A DNA stretch of 64,000 nucleotides from Allobacillus halotolerans. GTDB lineage: Bacteria > Bacillota > Bacilli > Bacillales > Alkalibacillaceae. Under the pieces are notes generated by a model. It saw only the letters and a program-made list of their open reading frames with translations. It was not told the DNA's origin and did no database searches. Of this stretch, positions 1 to 8,268 are shown one piece after another (position 1 is the stretch's first letter; every line of letters begins with the position of its first letter). The position numbers were made by a program, and so were the translations under genes. The stretch covers positions 23,432 to 87,431 of the forward strand of contig NZ_JAHLZF010000013.1 in NCBI RefSeq assembly GCF_018967645.1. The letters are read 5' to 3'.

Positions 1-200
1 CGTTGGATTTATTGAGATTACATCTCGATTTATTTGATCAATATGCTGAGCAGATGGAAACACGTCCGTTCAAGACATTGCGGAGATTCTTCAAAATATA
101 TGTCAAAGGATTTCGCGGCGCAGGTGAATTACGAAATCGGTTGATGATGACTGAAACGACCGATGAGGTTCGTGAGTTGATCAACGAATATATGGATTAA
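1..200 (+). CDS. tRNA-dihydrouridine synthase, C-terminal end (partial)
   Basis: The 65 readable residues are the tail of a gene that begins before the window. The segment with [17 protein letters not shown] followed by a short acidic helix matches the C-terminal helical domain of Dus flavoenzymes, which reduce uridine to dihydrouridine in tRNA using FMN and NADPH. The catalytic TIM barrel is outside the window, so the assignment rests on the tail only and I cannot tell DusB-type from DusC-type. The stop codon is followed six bases later by a strong hairpin terminator. A diverged second copy of the last 26 codons lies at 954-1031. Confidence 0.7.
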   Translation, partial: LDLLRLHLDLFDQYAEQMETRPFKTLRRFFKIYVKGFRGAGELRNRLMMTETTDEVRELINEYMD

Positions 201-205
201 CTAAA

Positions 206-247
206 ACATCTCCTCTCTTTGGTTTTCAAGAGAAGAGGTGTTTTTTT
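206..247 (+). terminator. Rho-independent terminator after the Dus gene
   Basis: A 14-bp stem with one G-T pair and one mismatch (206-219 with 228-241) is followed by a T run. It sits directly after the stop codon at 200. Confidence 0.85.
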
Positions 248-304
248 ATTCAGATACGGTTTTGGCGCGAGATATTTTTTAGGTAAGTCTAACAATGGAG
301 AGGG

Positions 305-319
305 AGCCAGTTACCGAAG
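305..319. repeat. 15-bp direct repeat, left copy
   Basis: AGCCAGTTACCGAAG occurs here and again at 1074-1088, where it forms one arm of the pdxS terminator. Here the second arm of that terminator is missing. The two copies bracket the orphan gene at 348-773 and the dus remnant. Confidence 0.75.
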
Positions 320-347
320 CAATAATTAATGCTTCCTTAAGCTATAC

Positions 348-773
348 TTACTTAATTTGCACTACAGTAGGTTCATTTTCGCTTATTATTTCGATAATCT
401 GATCCATTAAATAGATATGATGCTCTAAATGTATATCGGTACTCCCAAGTGTTGGGAGAGTATCATACCAATCAATAAAACCTGATTTGTTGGACTTGAA
501 AAAAAGAAAATTGGTCAAAGGTCCTTTTTCTGAACCACCTAAATATTTTTGTATCGCATTCTGTGTGGGTATACTGAGATCAACGCGACTTGCTTCAGGT
601 GTCACTCTAATTGCAAGCACTTCATGGAAAGAATAGGAGAGCTTGAATTGATGGTTGTCATTTGTATCTATAATCATTTCAACATTCGGGTAGTGTGTAA
701 TCTGTATAAGGTTTAGGGGTGGTTCGTATGATGTAGATATGGGCTGCCAAACCTCAAAAATGTCATTACTCAT
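348..773 (-). CDS. Hypothetical protein of 141 aa
   Basis: I do not recognise this protein. It starts MSNDIFEVWQPIS, has no signal peptide or membrane segment, and is a mixed alpha/beta sequence with an acidic C-terminal helix. The size and soluble acidic character are those of many small immunity or adaptor proteins, but no motif supports that. It lies alone between the Dus terminator and a remnant copy of the dus 3' end, inside a pair of 15-bp direct repeats, so it looks like inserted cargo. Its own terminator is not obvious. Confidence 0.6.
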   Translation of the reverse strand: MSNDIFEVWQPISTSYEPPLNLIQITHYPNVEMIIDTNDNHQFKLSYSFHEVLAIRVTPEASRVDLSIPTQNAIQKYLGGSEKGPLTNFLFFKSNKSGFIDWYDTLPTLGSTDIHLEHHIYLMDQIIEIISENEPTVVQIK

Positions 774-953
774 CTGTATAGCTCCTTAATAATAACGAAT
801 TTTATCAAATTTTGTGCCATAAATTCCATTGTAATCCCCAGTGTACTAAACTAATTATAAGAAAAAACCCATTCTATTACATTATTATGAATATTCAATG
901 TAATTATAATAGGAAAATATTATTAAGTAAACTTGTTTAACTAATTGTATTTA

Positions 954-1031
954 GGAGCCGGCGAGCTAAGGAAACAACTGATGACGACTGAAACAATCGA
1001 TGAGGTCCGTGAGTTGATCGATCAATATTAA
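954..1031 (+). pseudogene. Diverged copy of the 3' end of dus
   Basis: Codons here read GAGELRKQLMTTETIDEV... and end in a stop. This matches the last 26 residues of the gene at 1-200 ([18 protein letters not shown]...) with many synonymous differences, so it is a paralogue or a relative's allele and not a recent tandem copy. No start codon or ribosome site precedes it and the sequence upstream is unrelated and AT-rich. It is a non-functional gene tail left by recombination. Confidence 0.8.
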
Positions 1032-1073
1032 GACGATTGGCCTTTTATAAACACATATTCAAAATATGAAAAA

Positions 1074-1106
1074 AGCCAGTTACCGAAGTATCGGTAACTG
1101 GCTTCT
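1074..1106 (-). terminator. Terminator of pdxS, containing the right 15-bp repeat
   Basis: A perfect 12-bp stem (1075-1086 with 1091-1102) has a four-base loop. A-rich sequence at 1069-1074 supplies the U run on the minus strand. The left arm is the 15-bp sequence repeated at 305-319. Confidence 0.8.
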
Positions 1107-1121
1107 TACATACTAGATTGT

Positions 1122-1976
1122 TTATTCACTTCGGTCTTGCATTCGTTCGTCTTCGCTCAAAGTACCGATGCCTTTCATCGCAGTACCTAGGTCTTTTGAA
1201 AGTTCAGCAATTAACTTATAATCCTTATAATTAGCTGTTGCTTGTACAATCGCCTCTGCAAACTTTTGTGGATTATCGGATTTGAAAATACCTGAGCCGA
1301 CAAATACTCCGTCAGCACCAAGCTCCATCATTAACGCGGCATCAGAAGGTGTTGCAACACCACCTGCTGCAAAGTTATTGACAGGCAGACGACCTTCTTT
1401 TTGAATTGTCAAAAGCAGCTCATAGGGTGCCTGGATATTTCTCGCAAATGTCATCACTTCATCTTCGGACATCGAGGCAAGCTGTCTAATTTCTCCTTGC
1501 ACTTGTCTAAGATGGCGGACTGCTTCTACAATATTGCCTGTCCCGGGCTCTCCTTTTGTCCGAAGCATGGAAGCCCCTTCTCCGATTCGGCGTGCTGCTT
1601 CCCCGAGGTTACGGCACCCGCATACGAATGGTACTGTGTAATCTGATTTTTTTAAATGAAATACATCATCTGCTGGTGTGAGAACTTCACTTTCATCTAT
1701 ATAATCGACACCGATTGCTTCAAGAACACGCGCTTCTACAATATGGCCGATTCTGCCTTTCGCCATGACAGGAATGGATACAGCATTCATCACTTCTTCA
1801 GTGATTGTCGGGTCAGCCATACGTGCAACACCGCCCGCTGCTCTGATATCTGAAGGTACACGTTCTAGTGCCATAACCGCGACTGCCCCTGAGGCTTCTG
1901 CAATTTTTGCTTGTTCAGCATTCACGACGTCCATGATAACGCCGCCTTTAGGTATTTCTGTTTCGATTTTCGTCAT
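1122..1976 (-). CDS. pdxS: Pyridoxal 5'-phosphate synthase subunit PdxS
   Basis: PdxS makes pyridoxal 5'-phosphate from ribose 5-phosphate, glyceraldehyde 3-phosphate and ammonia that PdxT releases from glutamine. The 284 residues cover the whole (beta/alpha)8 barrel. The MDVVN aspartate, the MAKGRIGH lysine and the RTKGEPGTG lysine of the active site are all present. The N-terminus has about nine residues before KGGVIMD, shorter than the usual seventeen or so. A GGGATGAGG ribosome site supports the chosen start. No pdxT follows: a terminator comes directly after the stop, although the two genes are normally adjacent in Bacillales. Confidence 0.95.
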   Translation of the reverse strand: MTKIETEIPKGGVIMDVVNAEQAKIAEASGAVAVMALERVPSDIRAAGGVARMADPTITEEVMNAVSIPVMAKGRIGHIVEARVLEAIGVDYIDESEVLTPADDVFHLKKSDYTVPFVCGCRNLGEAARRIGEGASMLRTKGEPGTGNIVEAVRHLRQVQGEIRQLASMSEDEVMTFARNIQAPYELLLTIQKEGRLPVNNFAAGGVATPSDAALMMELGADGVFVGSGIFKSDNPQKFAEAIVQATANYKDYKLIAELSKDLGTAMKGIGTLSEDERMQDRSE

Positions 1977-2081
1977 TTGTCCTCATCCCCTTGTAATCCG
2001 TCTATTTAAGACTGTCTCTGAACGGTATTATATCACTTGAAACTAGCTTTTAACAGTACTGGTTGTTACCATCGCATCTAA

Positions 2082-2357
2082 CTTCAGGTTCAACAATGGA
2101 AAGGATTTATGGCTTTAGCAGCAGTTATTTTCGGTAATTGGCATCCATTCGGTGCAATGGGTGCTGCGCTGTTCTTTGGTTTAGCAAAAAGTTTAAGTGT
2201 GGTTAGTGGAGGGATCCCATTATTGCAAGATATTCCACAAGTATTCTTGTTAATCGCTCCTAATGTTTTGACCATTCTTGCCTTAGTAGGACTTATCGGA
2301 CGTGCTGAGGGCTCCAAGGGCAAACGGTGTACCATATATCAAAGAAAGCAGATATAA
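2082..2357 (+). pseudogene. Remnant of a nucleoside/sugar ABC permease (NupQ/YufQ-like)
   Basis: The frame reads KGFMALAAVIFGNWHP and GAMGAALFFGLAKSL, then an APNVLTILALVGLIGRAE segment. This is the C-terminal two to three membrane helices of BmpA-associated ABC permeases such as NupQ. The first two thirds of the gene are absent. Near 2309 an extra base shifts the frame: the other frame continues with APRANGVPYIKESR, the usual tail of this family. It is therefore both truncated and frameshifted and cannot make a working transporter. Confidence 0.8.
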
Positions 2358-2419
2358 AGGCGACGACCGATCCTACTTCATGATTTTTTTAATAGATAAA
2401 ATTGTCGAAAAATTCTTGT

Positions 2420-2436
2420 AATATATTGCATTTTGC
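2420..2436 (+). promoter_or_regulatory. Candidate GntR operator, site 1
   Basis: The 17-bp element AATATATTGCATTTTGC lies 77 bp before the brnQ start. It matches site 2 at 15 of 17 positions and shares its core with the site before the gntR gene. Confidence 0.55.
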
Positions 2437-2464
2437 TTAAGGAAGTAGTATGATATTTTTATCC

Positions 2465-2481
2465 GATATATTGCATATTGC
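2465..2481 (+). promoter_or_regulatory. Candidate GntR operator, site 2
   Basis: GATATATTGCATATTGC lies 45 bp downstream of site 1 and 31 bp before the brnQ start. The core ATATATTGCATATT also occurs, inverted, at 4643-4656. Confidence 0.6.
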
Positions 2482-2512
2482 TAAAACTAATCATCTTAGG
2501 AGGAAACTTATC

Positions 2513-3871
2513 GTGAAATTATCTTTTTCATCTTACGCAGCCGTTGGAGTTATGTTATTCGCACTATTTTTTGGAGCTGGAAATCTGATTTTTCCAGCAA
2601 GCTTGGGTCAAAACGCAGGAACGAATCTTTGGCCAGCAGCAATTGGCTTCTTGATCACCGGAGTAGGTTTACCTCTTCTTGGAATCATCGCCATGAGTTT
2701 TTCCGGGAGCCGTAACTTGCAAGAACTTGCAACACGAGTACACCCGGTTTATGCCGTGTTTTTTACATCTTTACTTTATTTGACGATTGGACCGTTCTTT
2801 GCATCTCCTCGTACAGGAACCGTTGCATTTGAAGTTGGTTTTTCATCTTTCGTCAGCGAATCGTCTCAACAATTATGGTTATTTATTTTTACGTTAGTAT
2901 TCTTTGCAATTGTTCTATTCTTTTCATTAAAACCTGGGAAATTGGTTGATACAGTTGGTAAAATGCTGGCACCTGGATTGGTGGCTTTAATTGCAATCCT
3001 ATTGGTTACAGCTTTTGTTAGTCCGATGGGTGAGATTCAAGCACCGCAAGATTCTTATTCAAGCGGAGCCTTCGTAACGGGATTCCTCGAAGGTTATAAT
3101 ACGATGGATGCCTTGGCGTCATTAGTGTTCGGGATTATCGTCATCAATGCTATTCGTTCCATGGGTGTCACATCGAAAACAGACATTCTTAAAACAACGA
3201 TTAAAGCGGGAAGTATTGCGGTCTTGCTATTAGGATCGATCTATGTAGGAATTGCTTACCTTGGCGCAACTAGTACCCAAGTTCTACCGATTTTCGATAA
3301 TGGTGGTCCAGTACTAAGTGGAGCGGCTTCTCATTACTTTGGTACATTTGGCTCTGTCCTGTTAGCGGTTGCGATTACCTTGGCATGTTTAACGACAGCC
3401 ATCGGCCTGACTGTAGCGAATGCACAGTATTTCAATACGCTATTTCCGAAGTTCAGTTACAAATCCTTGGTTGTTTTCTTTGCAACGATTACGTTTGTGA
3501 TCGCAAACTTCGGACTAACAAACATCATAACGTATTCCATTCCAGTCTTGATGTTCTTGTATCCATTGGCGATTGTCTTGATGATTTTGACATTCGTATC
3601 TCCATTGTTCAAGCATTCAAGAGTCGTTTATGGTTCAACAATTGCCGTCACGTTTTTGATTAGTATTTTTGATGGTTTGAAATCTCTAAGTAAATCAATC
3701 GGAGTTGAGTTTGCTTGGATGCAACCGATTGTGGATTTCTTTGAAAATACACTACCTCTTTACGATCAGGGTCTTGGCTGGTTACTGCCAGCAGTTGTGG
3801 TAATCGTCGTAACAGGCGTCATCAGTCGTTTGCAACCTGATAAATCGCCTGCAGCACAACAAGCTTCCTAA
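2513..3871 (+). CDS. brnQ: Branched-chain amino acid carrier BrnQ (first copy)
   Basis: A LIVCS-family symporter that imports leucine, isoleucine and valine with sodium. I start at GTG 2513 because AGGAGG lies ten bases upstream and the protein then begins VKLSFSSYAAVGVMLFALFFGAGNLIFP, the usual N-terminus. This gives 452 aa with about twelve hydrophobic segments and the family motifs FFGAGNLIFPASLG and GYNTMDALASLVFG. A second, clearly different brnQ lies at 60352-61692 under a T-box. This copy has no T-box and instead carries two candidate sites for the neighbouring GntR regulator. It ends at a bidirectional terminator shared with gntR. Confidence 0.93.
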   Translation: MKLSFSSYAAVGVMLFALFFGAGNLIFPASLGQNAGTNLWPAAIGFLITGVGLPLLGIIAMSFSGSRNLQELATRVHPVYAVFFTSLLYLTIGPFFASPRTGTVAFEVGFSSFVSESSQQLWLFIFTLVFFAIVLFFSLKPGKLVDTVGKMLAPGLVALIAILLVTAFVSPMGEIQAPQDSYSSGAFVTGFLEGYNTMDALASLVFGIIVINAIRSMGVTSKTDILKTTIKAGSIAVLLLGSIYVGIAYLGATSTQVLPIFDNGGPVLSGAASHYFGTFGSVLLAVAITLACLTTAIGLTVANAQYFNTLFPKFSYKSLVVFFATITFVIANFGLTNIITYSIPVLMFLYPLAIVLMILTFVSPLFKHSRVVYGSTIAVTFLISIFDGLKSLSKSIGVEFAWMQPIVDFFENTLPLYDQGLGWLLPAVVVIVVTGVISRLQPDKSPAAQQAS

Positions 3872-3885
3872 AAATTAAACAAACG

Positions 3886-3916
3886 AAAACCGGCTTCCTC
3901 AATAGGAGCCGGTTTT
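3886..3916. terminator. Bidirectional terminator between brnQ and gntR
   Basis: A 13- to 14-bp stem (3886-3899 with 3904-3916, AAAACCGGCT with AGCCGGTTTT at its base) has a four-base loop, with A and T runs on the two sides. It serves the convergent genes. Confidence 0.85.
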
Positions 3917-3927
3917 TCTATATTCAA

Positions 3928-4575
3928 TCATTCAAATTCTTTTAACGTTCGAAGCCAATTTTCCTTCATTGTGGCGGAGGCTTTTTCTTTATTCCCTTTC
4001 CTCATGGCTTCAATAATTTGATCGTGTTCTTCGATTGATTTTTCTTCCAATACAATCGAGTTATAGAAGAAATGTCTGCGGACATGTGCTTGTAACGATT
4101 CTAGTACGTTATGAATATATGGATTTCTGGCTATGTCAACGATTACTTGGTGAAACTCCTCATCAACCTTCAAGGCTGCATATTCATTTTTGGATTGAAT
4201 GGTTTGAGCGAACTGATCATTAATCTGCTTTAGTTGTGAAACATGTTCTTCCGTCAAATGTTCAATGGCGAGTTCAGCTGACAATGCTTGTAATGCCGCT
4301 AATGGAGGGAGAAGGTCATTAATGGCATCCCGTTTGATTTCGGTAACCTGTGTTGCTTTTCCGGGAAACATTTTGACAAATCCTTGCACTTCCAAAAGCT
4401 GTAGTGATTCACGGACAGGGGTTCTGCTGACACCTAGCGATTCGGCTATTTCGGAATCATTCAGTTTTTCGCCAGGGAGCAGTGTCCCTTCGATGATCCA
4501 CTGTTGAATCTGATTGAATGCGCTTTCTTTTGCTGACTGACGAACAGGTTTGGAGTGATTTGCAGGTACTGGCAT
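3928..4575 (-). CDS. GntR-family regulator with FCD domain
   Basis: A 215-aa transcription factor of the FadR/FCD subfamily. An N-terminal winged helix contains NDSEIAESLGVSRTPVRESL. The C-terminal FCD helical domain keeps the likely metal ligands DEEFH and HVRRH and a final EHDQII segment. The open frame extends upstream, but AGAGGAGAAGTAGG just before ATG 4575 fixes the start. These regulators usually respond to small carboxylates or amino-acid derivatives. The inverted match to the brnQ upstream sites, 66 bp before this start, suggests autoregulation and control of brnQ. The ligand is unknown. Confidence 0.9.
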   Translation of the reverse strand: MPVPANHSKPVRQSAKESAFNQIQQWIIEGTLLPGEKLNDSEIAESLGVSRTPVRESLQLLEVQGFVKMFPGKATQVTEIKRDAINDLLPPLAALQALSAELAIEHLTEEHVSQLKQINDQFAQTIQSKNEYAALKVDEEFHQVIVDIARNPYIHNVLESLQAHVRRHFFYNSIVLEEKSIEEHDQIIEAMRKGNKEKASATMKENWLRTLKEFE

Positions 4576-4640
4576 CCTACTTCTCCTCTCTAGATACTTT
4601 TTTAGTTTATTTATAGTATACATGAAAAATCTATCTAATG

Positions 4641-4657
4641 GAATATGCAATATATTA
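4641..4657 (-). promoter_or_regulatory. Candidate GntR operator, site 3 (gntR promoter)
   Basis: Read on the minus strand this is TAATATATTGCATATTC, sharing ATATATTGCATATT with site 2 before brnQ. It is located just upstream of a TATACTATAA -10-like sequence for gntR. Confidence 0.6.
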
Positions 4658-4868
4658 GATGAATTGTCAGTAATAGTTTGGTTTTATAGTGAGGTATAAA
4701 AACGATAGAGACGAGCTTGGATTATATTTTCTTGGCTCGTCTCTAAAAGCCAGTTTGACGGACAGTGATTGACCACTTTTTATAGTCAAAATTTATATGT
4801 TTTATTGAGGGAAGTGAATGATCGCCTAGCAAAAAACATTATCTACTAGGGCAGTTACGACTTTGCAA

Positions 4869-6050
4869 TTAATATAATTTCCGTAACTCTTCGCGAGCCT
4901 CTTTAGAAAGCGATCCACCGATATCCATCAATTCCACAATATCTTTAAAAGCTCTTTCAGGGATAGCTAGATCAGGAACTTCTTCTGCTGTAAAGCCTAA
5001 GTCGATTTCATTTTCGCGCCCTTCTCGAAGTTTCGCGACAAAGTCAGGTTCTGTTACGAATGGGGTGGACATGCCGACCATATCCGCAAATTCCATGGCT
5101 TCCATCGCTTTTTCGGGTGAATTGATGCCGCCGGTTGCCATGATTGGTACGCGATCGGATAGATGATCATAGATCACGCGATTCATGTATTCACCTTTGA
5201 ATTTTCCTTGACGGATCGTTTGTTTATATATGTTTTTCCCCCAGCTGGCCGTCGCCAGATAATGGATCGTCGAAACATCCATGATTCGGTTCATAAAATC
5301 AATGAACTCTTCCACGCTATAACCGATATCGTTGCCTCGCGTTTCTTCCGGTGTGCCTCTAAAGCCGAGGATGAAATCAGCTGGTGCTTCTTCATCAATG
5401 ACCTTCTGAACGGCTTCCATTACTTCGACCCCGAAGCGTGAACGGTTTTCAAGATTCTGTGGTCCGTATTCATCCTCACGTTCATTAGAAAATGTGGAAA
5501 AAAACGTCTGTATCAATAGCCGCTGGGCACTTGAGATTTCTACGCCATCAAAGCCAGCCGCAATCGCACGACGAGTGGCGTCAGCATATTGGTTAATGAC
5601 GTGTTTGATTTTTCGTTTGGTCATCGGTAAAACCGTGTGTTCAATTGGCGTTTTCAACTCCATTTTACTCGGTCCATATACTACGCCAAAATCCTTCAAT
5701 GAAATTTTCGAAAATCGCCCAGCATGCGTTAGCTGAATGATCGCTTTCGCACCGTCTTTTTTCATCGCTTGAGCGAGTTTCTTTAAGCCTTCGATACTTC
5801 GGTCGTCATCGATGCTAAATCCATATTCGAATAGCTGTCCATACTCCTCAATATAAGCTGCGCCCGTGATTTGCAGTGGGGCGGAACCTGCACGGCGCTT
5901 GGCATAAGCCAAATCCTCTTCAGTCACATAGCCCTCGACGGTTGAGGAGTTCGTGATCATCGGGGATAAAACAAAACGATTATCTAATGGAACACCATTT
6001 GGTAGTTTAATGTTTTCAAATAAAGGTTTGAACTGTTCGGATGTTTTCAT
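4869..6050 (-). CDS. Old Yellow Enzyme family NADH:flavin oxidoreductase
   Basis: A 393-aa FMN TIM-barrel enzyme. Visible family features are the RFVLSPMITNSS segment after strand 1, IIQLTHAGRFS, the GFDGVEISSAQRLLIQTFFS region where most OYEs have HxAHGYL, NEREDEYG, and the phosphate-binding MATGGINSP. The His pair that normally binds electron-poor alkenes reads SSAQ here, so substrate chemistry may differ. It diverges from the GcvH-L operon across 172 bp. In Staphylococcus the SirTM operon is known to include an OYE and a luciferase-like flavoenzyme, so I read it as part of the same regulon, linked to oxidative stress. Confidence 0.9.
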   Translation of the reverse strand: MKTSEQFKPLFENIKLPNGVPLDNRFVLSPMITNSSTVEGYVTEEDLAYAKRRAGSAPLQITGAAYIEEYGQLFEYGFSIDDDRSIEGLKKLAQAMKKDGAKAIIQLTHAGRFSKISLKDFGVVYGPSKMELKTPIEHTVLPMTKRKIKHVINQYADATRRAIAAGFDGVEISSAQRLLIQTFFSTFSNEREDEYGPQNLENRSRFGVEVMEAVQKVIDEEAPADFILGFRGTPEETRGNDIGYSVEEFIDFMNRIMDVSTIHYLATASWGKNIYKQTIRQGKFKGEYMNRVIYDHLSDRVPIMATGGINSPEKAMEAMEFADMVGMSTPFVTEPDFVAKLREGRENEIDLGFTAEEVPDLAIPERAFKDIVELMDIGGSLSKEAREELRKLY

Positions 6051-6093
6051 ATGTATTACCTTCCATAGTGTATTATTTTAATCTAGTTTTACT

Positions 6094-6119
6094 ATAACAT
6101 TTTTCTTCAAAGATGTTAT
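6094..6119. promoter_or_regulatory. Dyad upstream of the OYE gene
   Basis: ATAACAT (6094-6100) and ATGTTAT (6113-6119) form a 7-bp inverted repeat with a 12-base spacer, inside the divergent promoter region. The half-site ATGTTAT recurs at 6171-6177. Confidence 0.4.
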
Positions 6120-6170
6120 CCTACAAGACTCACCACTTTAAAGCGTCTTGCTCAGCTTGTAAAACCGATT

Positions 6171-6196
6171 ATGTTATACTGAAATTTGTATAACTT
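6171..6196. promoter_or_regulatory. Dyad over the -10 of the SirTM operon
   Basis: GTTATAC (6173-6179) and GTATAAC (6188-6194) form a perfect inverted repeat with an 8-base spacer. It overlaps the extended -10 TGTTATACT of the operon. This placement is typical of a repressor operator. Confidence 0.5.
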
Positions 6197-6222
6197 AACG
6201 ATCTCAGAGGAGGCTTTTTACC

Positions 6223-6555
6223 ATGAAAAAAAGAGCGAATTTCTTATTTATTGAAAAACAAGATGATGTGTATACAGTAAGCATGACGCCGGAATTGCAA
6301 GATGATATCGGCACGGTTGGATTCGTTGAGTTCGTCAATGAAGACAATGTGAAAAAAGATGATCCAATTTTGAATTTGGAAGCTTCAAAAACAGTCCTTG
6401 AAGCGTATTCGCCGCTAACAGGTAAAGTTGTCGAGCGAAACGAGAAAGCAACGAGTGAGCCAGCGCTATTGAACTCTGCGAAAACGGAAGAGAACTGGTT
6501 GATTAAATTATCGGATGTGGATGAAGCTGAATTTAACCAATTGGAAGATGCATAG
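6223..6555 (+). CDS. GcvH-like lipoyl carrier protein (GcvH-L)
   Basis: A 110-aa single lipoyl domain resembling glycine cleavage H protein. The lipoylation lysine lies in [17 protein letters not shown] at residue 56. The rest of the glycine cleavage system is absent, as expected for the GcvH-L of SirTM operons. In the characterised Staphylococcus and Streptococcus operons this protein is lipoylated by LplA2, ADP-ribosylated by SirTM and cleaned by the macrodomain enzyme. It is the first gene of the operon, with AGGAGG thirteen bases upstream and nine bases to the next gene. Confidence 0.92.
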   Translation: MKKRANFLFIEKQDDVYTVSMTPELQDDIGTVGFVEFVNEDNVKKDDPILNLEASKTVLEAYSPLTGKVVERNEKATSEPALLNSAKTEENWLIKLSDVDEAEFNQLEDA

Positions 6556-6564
6556 GAGTCTACG

Positions 6565-7356
6565 ATGAATCAAAATGAACGGTTAGATTATTTGATCGGT
6601 TATTTATTGGAAGAAAATCCGAATGGTCACGAGTTGGCACAGGTAGAGGCTAATTCGATTGCAGATAAATTCGAGTTGTTTCGAGGACTATGCAATATTC
6701 GCAAACCAAAGCCTGTAACTGATGAATTCGTCGAAGTTCAGGATGCTTTTTTAACCAAGTGGAATCATGACCGAGAAATTACGCGATTAGGTGATTTGAA
6801 ACCGGTCCAACCGCAGATTTATCTCTGGAAGGGCGATATTACGACGCTTGCAGTCGATGCGATTGTCAATGCGGCAAATAGTCGGCTGTTAGGCTGCACG
6901 CAAGCAAATCATGACTGCATTGATAATATCATTCATACGCGAGCTGGTGTGCAGCTGCGCTTAGCCTGTCACGACATTATGACTGAACAAGGTCGAAAAG
7001 AAGCTGCGGGAAAAGCAAAGCTGACAGATGCGTATAATCTACCTTCATCCTATGTGATCCACACGGTCGGTCCATTCATCGACCAACGTGGAGTTTCGCC
7101 GATCAAGGAACAGTTGTTGGCATCCTGTTATCAATCCACCTTGGCTTTGGCCGACCAAAAAGAAATGGATTCCATTGCCTTCTGTTGTATCGCTACGGGT
7201 GAATTCAACTTTCCGAATGAGCGGGCAGCCGAGATTGCCATCCAGACGGTCAACGATTATTTAAGGGAAAATGAATCCCAACTAAACGTTATTTTCAATG
7301 TGTTTTCAGAGAAGGATTTATCCATCTATCAACGATTACTACAAACGAATGAATAG
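6565..7356 (+). CDS. Zinc-dependent macrodomain protein-ADP-ribose hydrolase
   Basis: A 263-aa protein that removes ADP-ribose from the partner GcvH-L. After an N-terminal helical region, the macrodomain begins near residue 88 with YLWKGDITTLAVDAIVNAANS. The zinc-type signature GCTQANHDCIDNIIH follows, with the Cys and His ligands, and then AGVQLRLAC. The SSYVIHTVGP and FCCIATGEFNFP segments are the ADP-ribose-binding strands. Length and order match the SirTM-linked class and not the shorter stand-alone MacroD class. Nine bases separate it from the genes on both sides. Confidence 0.93.
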   Translation: MNQNERLDYLIGYLLEENPNGHELAQVEANSIADKFELFRGLCNIRKPKPVTDEFVEVQDAFLTKWNHDREITRLGDLKPVQPQIYLWKGDITTLAVDAIVNAANSRLLGCTQANHDCIDNIIHTRAGVQLRLACHDIMTEQGRKEAAGKAKLTDAYNLPSSYVIHTVGPFIDQRGVSPIKEQLLASCYQSTLALADQKEMDSIAFCCIATGEFNFPNERAAEIAIQTVNDYLRENESQLNVIFNVFSEKDLSIYQRLLQTNE

Positions 7357-7365
7357 GAGATTAGT

Positions 7366-8265
7366 ATGCAACAACGAAATGAATTTTGGCAGACACCCGT
7401 GCATGAATCTTCCTTATCCCAAGCGGATGTTTTGAACCGTCTGATCGATGAAGCGGAAGCGGTCGTCGTCGGGATTGGTGCGGGAATGTCTGCTGCGACG
7501 GGTTTTACATATGTAGGAAAACGGTTCACTGACGCGTTTCCTGATTTTATCGAAAAATATCGCTTCTTCGATATGTTGCAGGCAAGTCTTTTTGAATTCG
7601 AAGACTGGCAGGAGTATTGGGCTTTTCAAAGTCGGTTCAGCTTATTGAATTATTTTGACCAGCCTGCAGGACTTGCTTATGTCGATATGAAAGAAATGCT
7701 CAAGGATAAAAACTATCATGTCATTACGACCAATGCCGATAATGCTTTTTATGCCGCCGAATATGATATGGACAAAGTTTTTCGGATTCAGGGGGAGTAT
7801 GGATTGTGGCAATGTACGGAGCATTGTCACCAGCAGACGTATCAAAATGAAGATTTGATTCGTGAAATGGTTGAGAAACAATCTGATATGAAGGTCCCTG
7901 CCGATTTGGTTCCGTATTGTCCGGAATGTGGTGCGCCACTTGAGGTCAATAAACGGACCGAGGAGAAGGGGATGGTGGAAGATGGCCATTTCCATGAACA
8001 AAAAGAACGTTATGAGCAATTTTTGGATGAAAACAAGGACAAAAAGGTGCTTTATTTGGAAATCGGTGTTGGCCATACGACGCCACAGTTCATTAAACAT
8101 CCATTCTGGAAGATGACCGAGGAAAATGAACAAGCACTGTTTGTGACGATGAATCAAAAACAGTATTTCATTCCGCATGCGATCCGACCGAGAACCGTTC
8201 AATTGGATGAAGACATTGCCGAAGTTTTTCATGAAGCAGCTAAAAGTAACGCACATGGGGGATGA
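7366..8265 (+). CDS. SirTM, protein ADP-ribosylating sirtuin
   Basis: A 299-aa Sir2-fold enzyme of the SirTM class, which transfers ADP-ribose from NAD to lipoylated GcvH-L and does not act as a deacetylase. The NAD site shows [11 protein letters not shown] near residue 30 and TTNADNAF near residue 124. Where deacetylase sirtuins carry the catalytic His, this protein reads RIQGEYG, with Gln. That replacement is characteristic of SirTM. A zinc ribbon is formed by C-x3-C and YCPECGAP. Three bases separate it from lplA2. Confidence 0.94.
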   Translation: MQQRNEFWQTPVHESSLSQADVLNRLIDEAEAVVVGIGAGMSAATGFTYVGKRFTDAFPDFIEKYRFFDMLQASLFEFEDWQEYWAFQSRFSLLNYFDQPAGLAYVDMKEMLKDKNYHVITTNADNAFYAAEYDMDKVFRIQGEYGLWQCTEHCHQQTYQNEDLIREMVEKQSDMKVPADLVPYCPECGAPLEVNKRTEEKGMVEDGHFHEQKERYEQFLDENKDKKVLYLEIGVGHTTPQFIKHPFWKMTEENEQALFVTMNQKQYFIPHAIRPRTVQLDEDIAEVFHEAAKSNAHGG

Positions 8266-8268
8266 CCG

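Noticed and set aside
7642..8256. Long minus-strand frame opposite the SirTM gene
   Set aside because: It lies fully antisense to a strongly conserved gene and has no ribosome site.
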